A stretch of DNA of 64,000 bases from Humisphaera borealis (GTDB taxonomy: Bacteria; Planctomycetota; Phycisphaerae; Tepidisphaerales; Tepidisphaeraceae), in assembly GCF_015169395.1 (NCBI RefSeq), contig NZ_CP063458.1, forward strand, positions 5,518,001 through 5,582,000, written 5' to 3'. A program made the translations under genes and the position numbers. The notes under the pieces were generated by a model. The model worked only from the letters and a program-made list of their open reading frames with translations, was not told the DNA's origin and made no database searches. Of this stretch, positions 50,187-59,613 are shown piece by piece; the stretch's first letter is position 1; each line of letters opens with the position of its first letter.

Positions 50187-50702
50187 ATGCGACAGCTCAT
50201 TTCGGTCACCTCTGCACTTTCAGACGAGAACCGCGTCCGCGTGGTGGCCGCGCTTCACCGGCATGGCGAGCTTTGCGTCTGCCAGATCGTGGAGTTGCTC
50301 GGACTGGCTGCGAGCACGGTATCGAAGCATCTATCGCTCCTGCATTCGGCGGCGCTGATCGACGGCCGCAAGCAGGGCCGCTGGATGTACTACCGCATCG
50401 CCAGCAATGACATTCCCGAAACAGCACGCAAGGCAATCGAGTGGGTCGTCGAGGTCTTAAGCGACGATCCGCGCATGGCCGCCGACGACATCCGCGTCCG
50501 CGGCATTCTTGGTGACAACCCGGAGGATCTGTGCAAGCGTCAGACGGCCCGCATCAAATCAAATCGGACGGGCGAAAGCTCAACGTGTTGTTCCTCTGCA
50601 CCGGGAACTCCTGTCGGAGCCAGATGGCCGAAGGGTTCGCCCGGCACCTCAGGGGCGACGTCATCGAAGCGTACTCGGCGGGCGTCGACCCGCACGGAAT
50701 GA
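50187..50702 (+). CDS. arsR: ArsR-family arsenic-responsive repressor
   Basis: 171 aa, the first gene of the operon. A winged-helix domain covers residues ~1-110: SVTSALSDENRVRVVAALHR, HGELCVCQIVELLGLAASTV and SKHLSLLHSAALIDGRKQGR. The E-L-C-V-C-Q-I motif at about residue 30 is the metal-binding Cys pair of arsenite-type ArsR. The normal ArsR would end around residue 115-120; here the frame continues 172 nt into the next gene, so the last ~55 residues are an out-of-frame reading of arsC DNA with poor composition. A frameshift in the tail or a natural overlap are both possible. The start has AGGAG upstream. Confidence 0.88.
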   Translation: MRQLISVTSALSDENRVRVVAALHRHGELCVCQIVELLGLAASTVSKHLSLLHSAALIDGRKQGRWMYYRIASNDIPETARKAIEWVVEVLSDDPRMAADDIRVRGILGDNPEDLCKRQTARIKSNRTGESSTCCSSAPGTPVGARWPKGSPGTSGATSSKRTRRASTRTE

Positions 50703-51034
50703 ACCCGCGTGCGATCGCAGCGATGGCCGAGGCCGGGGTCGATATCTCCACCGCCGCCGGTTACCGATCGAAGCACGTGAACGAGCTTCTGTCCGTCGCG
50801 TTCGATTACGTGATCACGGTGTGCGGGCACGCCGCCGAGACCTGCCCGATGTTCCCGGGCAAGGCAAAGGTCGTGCACGTGGGCTTCGACGATCCCCCGG
50901 CGCTGGCCCGCGAGGCCGGTGCGACCACCGACGACGCCGCGATGCCGCACTACCGGCGCGTGCGCGACGAGATCAGGCGGTTCATCGAGCGGTTCGAAGA
51001 GACCGTCAACCCGGCGGCCCCGGCCGGCGGCTGA
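50531..51034 (+). CDS. arsC: Arsenate reductase, LMW-PTP (thioredoxin-coupled) type
   Basis: 167 aa from a GTG start that overlaps arsR by 172 nt. The active-site loop is VLFLCTGNSCRSQMAEG (CX5R), and YVITVCGHAAETCPMFPG gives the two further Cys of the thioredoxin-linked disulfide cascade. The acid/base Asp is in VGFDDPPALA. It reduces arsenate to arsenite. The first ~15 residues (MQASDGPHQIKSDGRKL) may not be part of the fold, so a later start is possible. It is followed 24 nt later by the MIP channel gene. Confidence 0.93.
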   Translation: MQASDGPHQIKSDGRKLNVLFLCTGNSCRSQMAEGFARHLRGDVIEAYSAGVDPHGMNPRAIAAMAEAGVDISTAAGYRSKHVNELLSVAFDYVITVCGHAAETCPMFPGKAKVVHVGFDDPPALAREAGATTDDAAMPHYRRVRDEIRRFIERFEETVNPAAPAGG

Positions 51035-51058
51035 TCCGAACACCGTCCACGGTCTCCC

Positions 51059-51751
51059 ATGACTTCCAACCTGAACAAGTTCGCCGCCGAGTTCATCGGC
51101 ACTTACGCGATGGTGCTCGCCGGTACCGGAGCGATCGTTGTCGATGCCGTCCGAAACGGGGCGATCGGGCATGCTGGGATTGCGCTAACTTTTGGTTTGA
51201 TTGTAATGGCGATGATCTACGCCGTCGGCGACATTTCCGGCGCTCATTTTAACCCTGCGGTGACGCTCGGGTTCTGGGCCAGCGGACGTCTGGCTGCGTC
51301 GCATATCCCGCGGTATTTGCTGGCCCAGCTCGCCGGCGCGCTGTCGGCAAGCGTTACCCTCCGGGTGCTTTTTGGCGATGTTAAATCGCTCGGTGCCACC
51401 CTACCTTCGGACGGAATCTGGCAGTCGTTCACGCTTGAAATTCTTCTCACGGCGTTGTTGATGTTCGTCATTCTGCATGTGTCGACCGGTCCCAGAGAGA
51501 TCGGGACCATGGCGGCCGTGGCGATCGGCGGGACCGTCGCGCTCGAAGCCATGTTCGCCGGCCCGATCTGCGGGGCTTCCATGAACCCGGCCCGGTCCAT
51601 TGCGCCCGCGGTTGTCTCCGGAAACCTCTCGGGGCTCTGGGCGTACGTGGTCGCACCCGTACTCGGTGCGTTGCTTGCGGTTCCAGCCTGGACGCTGACA
51701 CGCGGCACAGGGCGGGTTCCCCATCAGCAAGATGGGGCCAAACCGCGATAG
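51059..51751 (+). CDS. aqpS: MIP/aquaporin family channel (AqpS-like)
   Basis: 230 aa. Six membrane helices and both NPA boxes are present: SGAHFNPAVTLGFWASGRLA and GASMNPARSIAPAVVSGNL. Start and leader are short: NLNKFAAEFIGTYAMVLAGT. In ars operons of this type, an aquaglyceroporin exports arsenite (AqpS) instead of an ArsB/Acr3 pump, and no such pump gene is seen here (inference from position). The filter residues suggest a glycerol-type pore, which fits arsenite. It is 24 nt after arsC and 50 nt before the pstS-like gene. Confidence 0.9.
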   Translation: MTSNLNKFAAEFIGTYAMVLAGTGAIVVDAVRNGAIGHAGIALTFGLIVMAMIYAVGDISGAHFNPAVTLGFWASGRLAASHIPRYLLAQLAGALSASVTLRVLFGDVKSLGATLPSDGIWQSFTLEILLTALLMFVILHVSTGPREIGTMAAVAIGGTVALEAMFAGPICGASMNPARSIAPAVVSGNLSGLWAYVVAPVLGALLAVPAWTLTRGTGRVPHQQDGAKPR

Positions 51752-51801
51752 CGGTCTCATGAAGTCGATCGGCCAAGCGAAGCTTGCGGAAAGGAACATT
51801 T

Positions 51802-52908
51802 ATGCTGACACGATTTCGCCCGGCTTTTACCAATGTCTTGGCGCTGCCGTTCCATTCCCCACTGTGCGTGACACTCCTTGTTTGTCTTGCCGTCATGCCA
51901 GGCTGCGACACGGGGACTGATGTGGGGCTACCGGCTCCCGGTAGTGGAGTGACGATCAGCGGAACTGGTTCCACCTTCGCCGATCCGCTCTACAGGAAGT
52001 GGTTCGAGGAGTACGCAAAGGTTACTCCCGACACCAGGCTCGCCTACACGCCCACCGGCTCGTCCAGCGGCATTCGTGGCGTGATGAAGGGCGAGGTCGA
52101 TTTCGGGGGCACCGATGCACCGCTGACACCCAAGCAGCAGGAGGTTTTCTTCTCGCGCTTCGGTGTCAGGTTGCTTCACATTCCCGTCGCGCTGGGTGGT
52201 GTGGTGCCCGCTTATAACGTCCCCGGCGTCGCTACCGAGCTGAACTTCACCTCCGACATTCTCGCCGATATCTTCCTGGGCGTGATCACCCGTTGGAACG
52301 ACCCCCGGCTTCTTGCGGTCAACGCCGGTGCCGCATTGCCCGACCGGAAGATCGTGGTGATGCACCGCTCCGACGGCAGCGGAACGACGTACTTGTGGAC
52401 CGATTACCTCTCGAAAGTCAGTCCCGTCTGGAAGAAGAAGGTCGGGACGGCGACGAGTGTCAACTGGCCCGTCGGGACCGGCCATGAAGGCAACTCCGGG
52501 GTTGCCAAGGCGATCAAGGAGACACCTTTTGCGGTGGGATACGTCGCCGTTTCCGCCGCCGAGAAAGCCGGAGTGCCTTACGGCAGAGTGAAGAACAAAT
52601 CCGGCCAGTTCGTGAAAGCCGAACCCGCCAGCGTTACCGCGGCGGCTGCTACGATGGCCGATGCCTTGTCGAAAGACTTTGATTTTTCGATCACCGATGC
52701 TCCGGGCGATGGCGTTTACCCCATCACCGGCTTCACCTGGATGCTCATTCCCGAACGGTTCGAAAACGCCGCCAAACGCGATGCCATGAAGGCGTTGCTC
52801 CGTTGGGGGCTTTCCAGTGGCCAGGACATGATCGAGCCGCTGGGATACGCCCGGCTTCCCGGGCAACTTGTCAAGCGTGAAGCAGAAGTGATCGGTCAGA
52901 TTAAGTGA
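51802..52908 (+). CDS. PstS-family phosphate-binding lipoprotein
   Basis: 368 aa from ATG 51802 (GGAA lies upstream; an in-frame TTG at 51784 is possible). A lipobox-like [10 protein letters not shown] gives a lipoprotein. The phosphate-binding pattern is [52 protein letters not shown] and [20 protein letters not shown], as in PstS. No pstC, pstA or pstB gene is adjacent, so it sits in the arsenic operon alone. It may bind phosphate or arsenate; related ars-cluster PstS proteins have been proposed to favour one. Which applies cannot be read here. Confidence 0.9.
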   Translation: MLTRFRPAFTNVLALPFHSPLCVTLLVCLAVMPGCDTGTDVGLPAPGSGVTISGTGSTFADPLYRKWFEEYAKVTPDTRLAYTPTGSSSGIRGVMKGEVDFGGTDAPLTPKQQEVFFSRFGVRLLHIPVALGGVVPAYNVPGVATELNFTSDILADIFLGVITRWNDPRLLAVNAGAALPDRKIVVMHRSDGSGTTYLWTDYLSKVSPVWKKKVGTATSVNWPVGTGHEGNSGVAKAIKETPFAVGYVAVSAAEKAGVPYGRVKNKSGQFVKAEPASVTAAAATMADALSKDFDFSITDAPGDGVYPITGFTWMLIPERFENAAKRDAMKALLRWGLSSGQDMIEPLGYARLPGQLVKREAEVIGQIK

Positions 52909-52970
52909 TAGCGGCCTTGCCCGGGGAATGGTTCCGACGCTTGCTGCTGTTCCACGTTAGGATGGATGAC

Positions 52971-53924
52971 ATGTCTATATCAACGATCCAGGAAGCAGTA
53001 CGAACCCAGTACGGCGCGGTCGCCCGCAGCAATCTGACGAACGATAGCGCCGGTGTTCGGGCGGTCGCCGAGGCCTTTGGCTACAGCGAGGGAGACCTCG
53101 CCGGTATTCCCGCCGAGGCCAACATGGGCCTTTCCTGCGGCAACCCCATCGCCAGCGCCAGCCTCCGTCCCGGTGAAGTGGTGGTCGATCTCGGTTCCGG
53201 CGGGGGGCTGGATGTCTTCCTGGCGGCGCAGCGCGTCGGGCCGACCGGCCGTGCGATCGGTATCGACATGACCCCCGCGATGATCGACCGCGCCCGTGAT
53301 GCGGCGGCCAAGGGGATTAATGGCAAACCGATCGAGAATGTCGAGTTTCATCTCGCGTCGATCGACAAGCTTCCCCTCGCCGACGCATCCGTCGATTGCG
53401 TCATCAGCAACTGCGTGATCAATCTCGCCGAAGATAAGCAGGCGGTCTTCCACGAGATCGCTCGGGTTCTCAAGCCCGGGGGTCGGCTTGCCGTCAGTGA
53501 TATCGCGCTCAAGCAGGCGCTACCGGCGGAGCTGGCCGACAGCATCAGCGGCTATGTCGGATGCATCTCCGGCGCGATCGCGATCGCCGACTATCAGTCC
53601 GGCCTGAAAGCCGCGGGCTTTGCGCACGTTCAGGTGATCGACAGCGGTGCCGATCTCAACGCCTACGCCAAGGTGGAGAATCAGTCCGGCTGCTGCTCGC
53701 CGGCGATGGTTGAATCGACGGCCGTTGCGGCGACAGCCGATGGCACTGCCGCCCCCAGGGTACGGTCACTGCAACTGGCCAAGACCGGATGTTGCTCTGG
53801 CGAGAAGCCTGTCGGCGCTGCCGAGTCCGGCGTGCATACAGGCCTGGCCGAACTCCTGACCAAATACGATGTCAACGCGTATGCGGCGAGCGTGAAGATC
53901 TTCGCCACCAAACCGGTCGTCTGA
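52971..53924 (+). CDS. arsM: Arsenite S-adenosylmethionine methyltransferase
   Basis: 317 aa. The ATG at 52971 is used because AGGA lies eight nt upstream. It methylates arsenite with [23 protein letters not shown] is the SAM site. Substrate cysteines are visible: [29 protein letters not shown] and [17 protein letters not shown]. The C-terminus holds two CC pairs ([17 protein letters not shown]), which may bind As(III). The C-terminal ~40 residues are unlike most ArsM enzymes. It is the last gene of the operon; methylated arsenic could leave as a gas. Confidence 0.93.
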   Translation: MSISTIQEAVRTQYGAVARSNLTNDSAGVRAVAEAFGYSEGDLAGIPAEANMGLSCGNPIASASLRPGEVVVDLGSGGGLDVFLAAQRVGPTGRAIGIDMTPAMIDRARDAAAKGINGKPIENVEFHLASIDKLPLADASVDCVISNCVINLAEDKQAVFHEIARVLKPGGRLAVSDIALKQALPAELADSISGYVGCISGAIAIADYQSGLKAAGFAHVQVIDSGADLNAYAKVENQSGCCSPAMVESTAVAATADGTAAPRVRSLQLAKTGCCSGEKPVGAAESGVHTGLAELLTKYDVNAYAASVKIFATKPVV

Positions 53925-53957
53925 CACAACTCTCAGACGGGTCCTGCGAAAAAGAGG

Positions 53958-55409
53958 CTATGCAAGGATCTCCTTGACGACACGTCCGGTCTGATCATTC
54001 AGCAGGGTCTGCGCCCGGCTGTTTCGCATAAATGTCAGCCGTGCCGGATCGAGGCCGAACTGGTGGAGCAGGGTGGCGTGATAGTCGTGGTGCGACACGA
54101 CATCGACCGCGGCCTTGTGGCCGACGTCGTCTGTCGCCCCGTGAACGTGGCCTCCCCGGAACCCGCCGCCCGCGAGCCACATGCTGAAGCCGTGGGTGTT
54201 GTGGTCGCGGCCGGTTTTGTCCGCGCCACCTTTCTGCACGACCGGCAGCCGCCCCATCTCCCCGCCCCAGTGCACAACCGTGGTATCGAGGAGGCCGCGG
54301 TTCTTTAGATCGGTCACCAGTGCCGCGCTGGGCTGATCGACTTTTTTGCACGCCAGCGGCAGCGACTTCTGAATCCCTAGGTGGTGATCCCAGAACTGGT
54401 TGGCCGTAAAGACCTGCACGAACCGGACGCCCCGTTCGACCAGCCGCCGGGCGATCAGGCAGCGGGTTCCGTACTCGGCCGATGCCGGGTCTTCCAGGCC
54501 GTACATCCGCTTGGTCGCAGCGCTTTCGCCGGAAATGTCCAGCGCCTCTTTTGCCGACATCTGCATTTTGGCGGCCAGTTCGTAGCTCGCGATGCGTGCC
54601 GAGAGATCGGTCTCGCTGGGGTAACGATCCTGGTGCCGCTGGTTCAGCCGATCGACCAGCGACAGGTAGCCGTCCTGGACTTCGCCGCGCAGGTTTGGCG
54701 GGGTATCGAGGTTGAGAATCCGCGGTTCCTTCGGACGGACCACCGTTCCCTGGAATAGCGACGGCAGCCAGCCGTTGCCCCAATTCTCGACGCCCATGAC
54801 CGGCAGTTGCCCAGGGTCGATCAGCGCCATGTACGCCGGCAGGTTCTGGCATTCGGCCCCCAGGCCGTAGGTGATCCAGCTTCCCAGCGACGGGTGTCCG
54901 ATCGTGATGCGGCCGGTGTTGAGCGCCTGAATCGATTGACCGTGATTATTGACGCCGGTCTGCATCGACCGGATCAACGTAATGTCATCGACGATCTTCG
55001 CGGTGTACGGAAGCAGCTCGGACAATTCCATGCCGCACTGGCCGTGTTTGCTGAACTTCCAGGGGCTGGCCATCAGCGTGCCGTCATACTGCGTCGGGCT
55101 GTCGATCTGCATCTCCCCCTTAAACTTCTGCCCGTTGAGCTTGTCGAGCAACGGCTTGGGCTCGAAGAGGTCGAGATGGCTCGGCCCGCCCTGCATGTAA
55201 AGCGAGATCATCGCCGTTGCCCGCGGCGGATGATGCGGCACCTTCGGCTTGAGATCGAACGTCGGCGGAACGAGCGCCGGCTTGGCGGGCTCGGGCGCGT
55301 CGGCAGCTTTCGCCTGCTCCCTACTCAGCAGCCAGTTGAGTGCCAGCGAACTGATACCCATGCTGCCGGCGGTCAGCAGATGTCGGCGGGAATAGCAGGG
55401 GCGTTGCAT
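53958..55409 (-). CDS. Tat-exported DUF1501 protein
   Basis: 483 aa. A Tat signal (YSRRHLLTAGSMGISSLALN) starts the protein. It then shows the DUF1501 pattern: KVPHHPPRATAMISLYMQGG, PSHLDLFEPKPLLDKLNGQK, SMQTGVNNHGQSIQALNTGR and SLGSWITYGLGAECQNLPAY. The catalytic-looking parts are VQVFTANQFWDHHLGIQKS and VVHWGGEMGRLPVV, an alkaline-phosphatase/sulfatase-like fold with metal-site His and Asp. DUF1501 proteins are exported and pair with DUF1549/DUF1553 genes, as here with the upstream gene (17 nt gap). The biochemical role is unknown. Confidence 0.92.
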   Translation of the reverse strand: MQRPCYSRRHLLTAGSMGISSLALNWLLSREQAKAADAPEPAKPALVPPTFDLKPKVPHHPPRATAMISLYMQGGPSHLDLFEPKPLLDKLNGQKFKGEMQIDSPTQYDGTLMASPWKFSKHGQCGMELSELLPYTAKIVDDITLIRSMQTGVNNHGQSIQALNTGRITIGHPSLGSWITYGLGAECQNLPAYMALIDPGQLPVMGVENWGNGWLPSLFQGTVVRPKEPRILNLDTPPNLRGEVQDGYLSLVDRLNQRHQDRYPSETDLSARIASYELAAKMQMSAKEALDISGESAATKRMYGLEDPASAEYGTRCLIARRLVERGVRFVQVFTANQFWDHHLGIQKSLPLACKKVDQPSAALVTDLKNRGLLDTTVVHWGGEMGRLPVVQKGGADKTGRDHNTHGFSMWLAGGGFRGGHVHGATDDVGHKAAVDVVSHHDYHATLLHQFGLDPARLTFMRNSRAQTLLNDQTGRVVKEILA

Positions 55410-55426
55410 GGCGGATCTCGTGGGGG

Positions 55427-58120
55427 TCAGTCGATGTACAGGAACGCGTTGGAACTCCAGAGCGCCTGGCCGAGTGTGCCCAGGGCCTGCATGGATGGTT
55501 CAGACATGCTTGGCTTGGTTGCAGGAGCCGTTTTCGCCCCAGCCGCCTTGGCGACCGGCTGCGTTGCCGGTTGCGTGCGTGCTGACGGCTTTCGGGCTTC
55601 AAAACGGGCTGTCTGCTCGGCGAGATACCGCCGAAGGTCTTCCACGTCTGCATCGCCCGGCTCGTTCCCGATCGCCAGTTGCCACGCCCGCTTCGCCTGT
55701 GCCACAGCGTCGGGACCGGCCTCCGCTCGCACACGCTCGGCAAGCTCGACAGAGCGATCGATCACGAACTCGTTGTTCATCAGCAGGAGCGATTGCGGTG
55801 CGACCGTTGATGCCTTCCGCGCCTCGCAATTCGGTTCCATCGACGGCGAATCAAACGTCGCCAGCAAACTGAGCGGCCGTGACCGCCGAAACTGAACGTA
55901 GACGCTCCTGCGGAAGTCTTCACCGTTCATCGGCAACACCGGCCCGGGGCGACCGGCGCTCAGGTTCTCCTTGCCGATCACCACCTGCCCGAACGGATCA
56001 TTCATGACCGGAACCGGCGGGCCGAACATCTTCTCGTTGAGCTTGCCACTGCTCATCAGCACGGCGTCGCGGAACTGCTCGGCATCGAGCCGTCGCAGCG
56101 ACCAGTGGCCCAGCAACTTGTTGTCCGGGTCGATTGCGTCCTGGGCTGCGTCATGCCGTGCCGACTGTCGATAGACCGTCGAGAGCATGATTTGCTTGTG
56201 TAGCCGCTTTAGCTGCCACCCGTTGGCGGTGAAATCAGCGGCCAGCCAATCGAGCAGCTCGGGATGGGTCGGCCGCTCGCCGAGCGTGCCGAAGTCGCCG
56301 GGGCTGGCGACGATGCCGCGGCCCAGGTGGTGCATCCAGAATCGATTCACCAGCACCCGGCCGACCAATGGATGCTTGCCGCTGGTCAGCCAGCGGGCGT
56401 AGGCCAGCCGCCGGCCGCTGGTCGGGATGGTTTTGTCCTTCTCCGGAATCGCGACGACACTCGGGCTGCCCAGGATGCGCAATTCCGCCGGCGTCACGGC
56501 CTGCTTGGGCTGGTCACAGTCGCCACGGTTGAAGACATGCGTCGGGGGGAGATTGCCGGGGACTTCGGTCAGTGCGGCGACAAACTCTTCGGAAGGTTTG
56601 GTCGCGCGAAGGTCGGCCGCCGCGTCCAGCCGCTTCTTCTGTTCGTCCCGCAGTTTTCCATTGGCGCTGGCGAGGTTGCCGAACTCGATGTTCGCGTTCG
56701 GATGCGCCTTCAGGAGCTTAGTCTGTGCCGCCGTCCGCTTGGCGACCGGCGTTTTGAACGCCTTCGTCAGCGGCTCGCGCAGGTTTTCCGCGATACTGGC
56801 GAGCTGCTTCTGGAACTCCGCCTCGACCAGCTCGTCCTCCCACTTCTTACGCTCGGAGTCGAGCTTCGCCGCCTGGGCTTCGATGTCCTTGCCGCGCTGC
56901 CGGTCGGCATCGCTCAGCAATGGAATGAGCCGCTGCTGCGGTAATCGCCAGGACTTGGCATCGTACGCAGGCTCAAAGATGGCGCGGAACCGGAAGTAAT
57001 CCACCTGCGGAATCGGGTCGTACCGATGATCGTGGCACTGGGCGCAACCGACCGTGAGGCCCAGTAGTGCCGTCGAGACGACCTTGATCTCGTCGGCGAT
57101 CACCTGGTTCAGGACGGCTTTCTTGTCCGCCGCGGGCGCGACCGCCGAGCCGTCGGGGGCCATGCGGAGGAATCCGGTCGCTGTCAGCTTTTCGACATCC
57201 GCCGGCGACAAGTCCTCGTAAGGTGGTTTCACCAACTCGTCGCCGGCGAGCTGTTCGACGATGAACTGGTCGAACGGCATATCCGCCTGGATCGACTTGA
57301 TGACGTAGTCGCGATAGCGCCAGGCAAACTTGCGTTCGGTATCGACCTCGTTGTACCCGTCGCTGTCGGCGTAACCGGCGACGTCCAGCCAGTGGCGACC
57401 CCACCGCTCGCCATACCGCGGCGACGCGAGCAGGCGGTCGATCACGTGCTCAAACGCGTCGGCCGAGGTGTCCGCGACGAACGCCTTCACTTCGGCCGGC
57501 GTCGGTGGCAACCCGGTCAGGTCGAACGTCGCCCGACGGATAAGCGTCGGCCGGTCGGTGTCGGGCGAGAACGTTAAACCCTTCTCTTCGAGCTTGGCCA
57601 GCACGAATGCATCGATCGGCGTTCGCACGCGATACACCCCGCGCACCGCAGGCACCTGACGGGCCACCAGCGGCTGAAACGCCCAATAGTTCCGCTCTTC
57701 GTCGGTAATCAGGTGATCTTCAGAGATCGCCTGCGGCTCCGGCCGTGCGACCCTCGCGCCCTGTTCAACCCAGCGGGCAATCAGCTCGATCTGCTGCGGC
57801 GTGAGCCTGGGTTTTTCTTCCGGCGGCATCTCTCCTTCACGGAGCTTTTGCACCAGCAGGCTTTCTGCGGGTTTCCCCGGCACGATTGCCGATCCGTGCT
57901 TCCCTCCCTGAAGTGCCAACCGCTGCAATCGAAGATCCAGGCCGGCTTTCAGTTGTCCGTCTTCGCCGTGGCAATGGAAGCAGTGCGTTTTGAAGATCGG
58001 GCGAATGTCTCGTTCGAACAGTACATCTGCCCGCGCAGCCCCTTTACCCGAAGCAGCACCCACACCGGGCGATGCCAGCAGAAGAACGATCAGGGTTTGC
58101 AGCGCACCTGCCCGAAGCAT
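55427..58120 (-). CDS. PSCyt1-DUF1549-DUF1553 protein
   Basis: 897 aa. The ATG at 58120 has GAGG eight nt upstream; an ATG 18 nt further out is possible. The signal peptide is GALQTLIVLLLASPGVGA. A planctomycete cytochrome c-like domain (PSCyt1) has THCFHCHGEDGQLKAGLDLR and KLREGEMPPEEKPRLTPQQI. DUF1549 follows with ERWGRHWLDVAGYADSDGYN and QFIVEQLAGDELVKPPYEDL, then a second CxxCH in VGCAQCHDHRYDPIPQVDYF. A coiled region is at ~420-500. DUF1553 covers the rest with NRFWMHHLGRGIVASPGDFG and THPELLDWLAADFTANGWQL. It is presumed to act in the periplasm with the DUF1501 partner. Confidence 0.92.
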   Translation of the reverse strand: MLRAGALQTLIVLLLASPGVGAASGKGAARADVLFERDIRPIFKTHCFHCHGEDGQLKAGLDLRLQRLALQGGKHGSAIVPGKPAESLLVQKLREGEMPPEEKPRLTPQQIELIARWVEQGARVARPEPQAISEDHLITDEERNYWAFQPLVARQVPAVRGVYRVRTPIDAFVLAKLEEKGLTFSPDTDRPTLIRRATFDLTGLPPTPAEVKAFVADTSADAFEHVIDRLLASPRYGERWGRHWLDVAGYADSDGYNEVDTERKFAWRYRDYVIKSIQADMPFDQFIVEQLAGDELVKPPYEDLSPADVEKLTATGFLRMAPDGSAVAPAADKKAVLNQVIADEIKVVSTALLGLTVGCAQCHDHRYDPIPQVDYFRFRAIFEPAYDAKSWRLPQQRLIPLLSDADRQRGKDIEAQAAKLDSERKKWEDELVEAEFQKQLASIAENLREPLTKAFKTPVAKRTAAQTKLLKAHPNANIEFGNLASANGKLRDEQKKRLDAAADLRATKPSEEFVAALTEVPGNLPPTHVFNRGDCDQPKQAVTPAELRILGSPSVVAIPEKDKTIPTSGRRLAYARWLTSGKHPLVGRVLVNRFWMHHLGRGIVASPGDFGTLGERPTHPELLDWLAADFTANGWQLKRLHKQIMLSTVYRQSARHDAAQDAIDPDNKLLGHWSLRRLDAEQFRDAVLMSSGKLNEKMFGPPVPVMNDPFGQVVIGKENLSAGRPGPVLPMNGEDFRRSVYVQFRRSRPLSLLATFDSPSMEPNCEARKASTVAPQSLLLMNNEFVIDRSVELAERVRAEAGPDAVAQAKRAWQLAIGNEPGDADVEDLRRYLAEQTARFEARKPSARTQPATQPVAKAAGAKTAPATKPSMSEPSMQALGTLGQALWSSNAFLYID

Positions 58121-58269
58121 GAACGAACCTCGCTTCATCACGCACGATGTGATCGCTACCACTCAACAACCATCAGAGAAATGCCGGATACTACTTCAAG
58201 ATATGCTCGTTCCGGCCGGCCGTTGCCTGCTTCCGTGAGAGAACCATTCATGACGATCAGGAGACGTTG

Positions 58270-59589
58270 ATGAACAAGGGATTCAATCGCCGAACGTTTC
58301 TTGCCGCGGCCGGATCGGCCGGACTGGTTTCGCTCAGTGCTGCGGGCTTTGCCAGTAAGGCAGAGGAGGGGCCCGCGCAAGTCAATGACAAGATCAATGC
58401 CGACCGCGCCGCCGCGATCGACATCCTGAAACCGTCGAAGACCGATCTCGAGCACGGGCTGGAGCTGCACGCCCGTTCGATCGTCGTTGACACGTACGGG
58501 TTCTCCCCTCGAGCTACACTCGACAACGCCGTACTGGCAAAGCTGATGCAGTCCGGTGCCGGCGATCAGGAACTGACCGACGCCGGCGAAGACATGGCCA
58601 TGACGCGGTGCGTGACGGATCTCGCCGAACGCAGGGAATACCTTCAGGCGTGGGAAGCCGCGGGCGTGACCTGCATCGTGCAGAACGCGGGCGAAGAGGG
58701 GAACGACCCGCTTCGGTTGCTCAAGCGGCTGGCCCGATTCACGCACGTCACCGACCACCTTCGTACGCACGTCTCCAAGGCCGTCACCGCCGACGACATT
58801 GCCACCGCGAAGCAGGCGGGGCGGCACTGCCTCTGTTTCACCACCAACGGCGTACCCCTGCTTCAGCAATGGGCGAATACCACCGACGAACTGCGGTACG
58901 TCCACACATTCTATGAGCTCGGCGTGCGCATGATGCACCTGACGTACAACCGCCGAAACCCCATCGGCGACGGTTGCGGCGAGGCAACCGACGGCGGCCT
59001 GAGCGACTTCGGGCGGATCGCCGTGGCAGAATTGAACCGCGCCGGCGTGATCGTTGATTGCGCCCACAGCGGCCCCAAGACGAGCCTCGATGCGGCCAGG
59101 CTCTCGGCTAAGCCGATGGTCGCCAGCCATGCCGGGGTGGCCGCGGTCAATCCGCATATCCGGTCGAAGTCGGATGAGATCATCAAGGCGATTGCCGATA
59201 CCGGCGGCCTGATCGGGGTGTGCTGTATTCCGAAGTTCCTGGGGGGCAATTCGGACATCGTCGCGCTGCTCGACCACATCGATCACGTCGCCCGGAAGTT
59301 CGGCGTTGAACATGTCGGCATCGGGACGGACACGGCGTATACCTCGCGGTTGAAGCCCGGTAACACGCCGCTTCCGCCGCGCGGGCCCCAACGTACGCGG
59401 TGGGAAGCGCTCTGGCCGCCGGGCTCGCTTGGCGGGGCCGGCCAGCCCAAGGCGACGGCGTCGCTGGCCTGGACCAACTGGCCGATGTTCACCGTCGGAC
59501 TCGTGCAGCGCAAGTACAGCGACGACGACATCCGCAAAATCATCGGCGAGAACATGCTGCGCGTGCTAAAAGCGAACGACCCGACCTGA
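58270..59589 (+). CDS. Tat-exported M19 (renal dipeptidase-like) protein with altered metal site
   Basis: 439 aa. AGGAG lies upstream of the ATG at 58270. A Tat signal (NRRTFLAAAGSAGLVSLSAA) precedes the TIM barrel. The M19 dipeptidase core is seen in LRYVHTFYELGVRMMHLTYN, GDGCGEATDGGLSDFGRIAV, VIVDCAHSGPKTSLDAA and MVASHAGVAAVNPHIRSKSD, with metal-site His in each of the last two. GVEHVGIGTDTAYTSRL supplies the last Asp. At the first metal motif, where M19 enzymes have 'DGHNDLP', the sequence is VVDTYGFSPR; the His and Asp are replaced. The protein may not hydrolyse peptides. It lies between the two DUF1501/1553 loci in the opposite direction. Confidence 0.85.
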   Translation: MNKGFNRRTFLAAAGSAGLVSLSAAGFASKAEEGPAQVNDKINADRAAAIDILKPSKTDLEHGLELHARSIVVDTYGFSPRATLDNAVLAKLMQSGAGDQELTDAGEDMAMTRCVTDLAERREYLQAWEAAGVTCIVQNAGEEGNDPLRLLKRLARFTHVTDHLRTHVSKAVTADDIATAKQAGRHCLCFTTNGVPLLQQWANTTDELRYVHTFYELGVRMMHLTYNRRNPIGDGCGEATDGGLSDFGRIAVAELNRAGVIVDCAHSGPKTSLDAARLSAKPMVASHAGVAAVNPHIRSKSDEIIKAIADTGGLIGVCCIPKFLGGNSDIVALLDHIDHVARKFGVEHVGIGTDTAYTSRLKPGNTPLPPRGPQRTRWEALWPPGSLGGAGQPKATASLAWTNWPMFTVGLVQRKYSDDDIRKIIGENMLRVLKANDPT

Positions 59590-59613
59590 GTAGCTTCCGA
59601 CCGGCGGAAGCGC

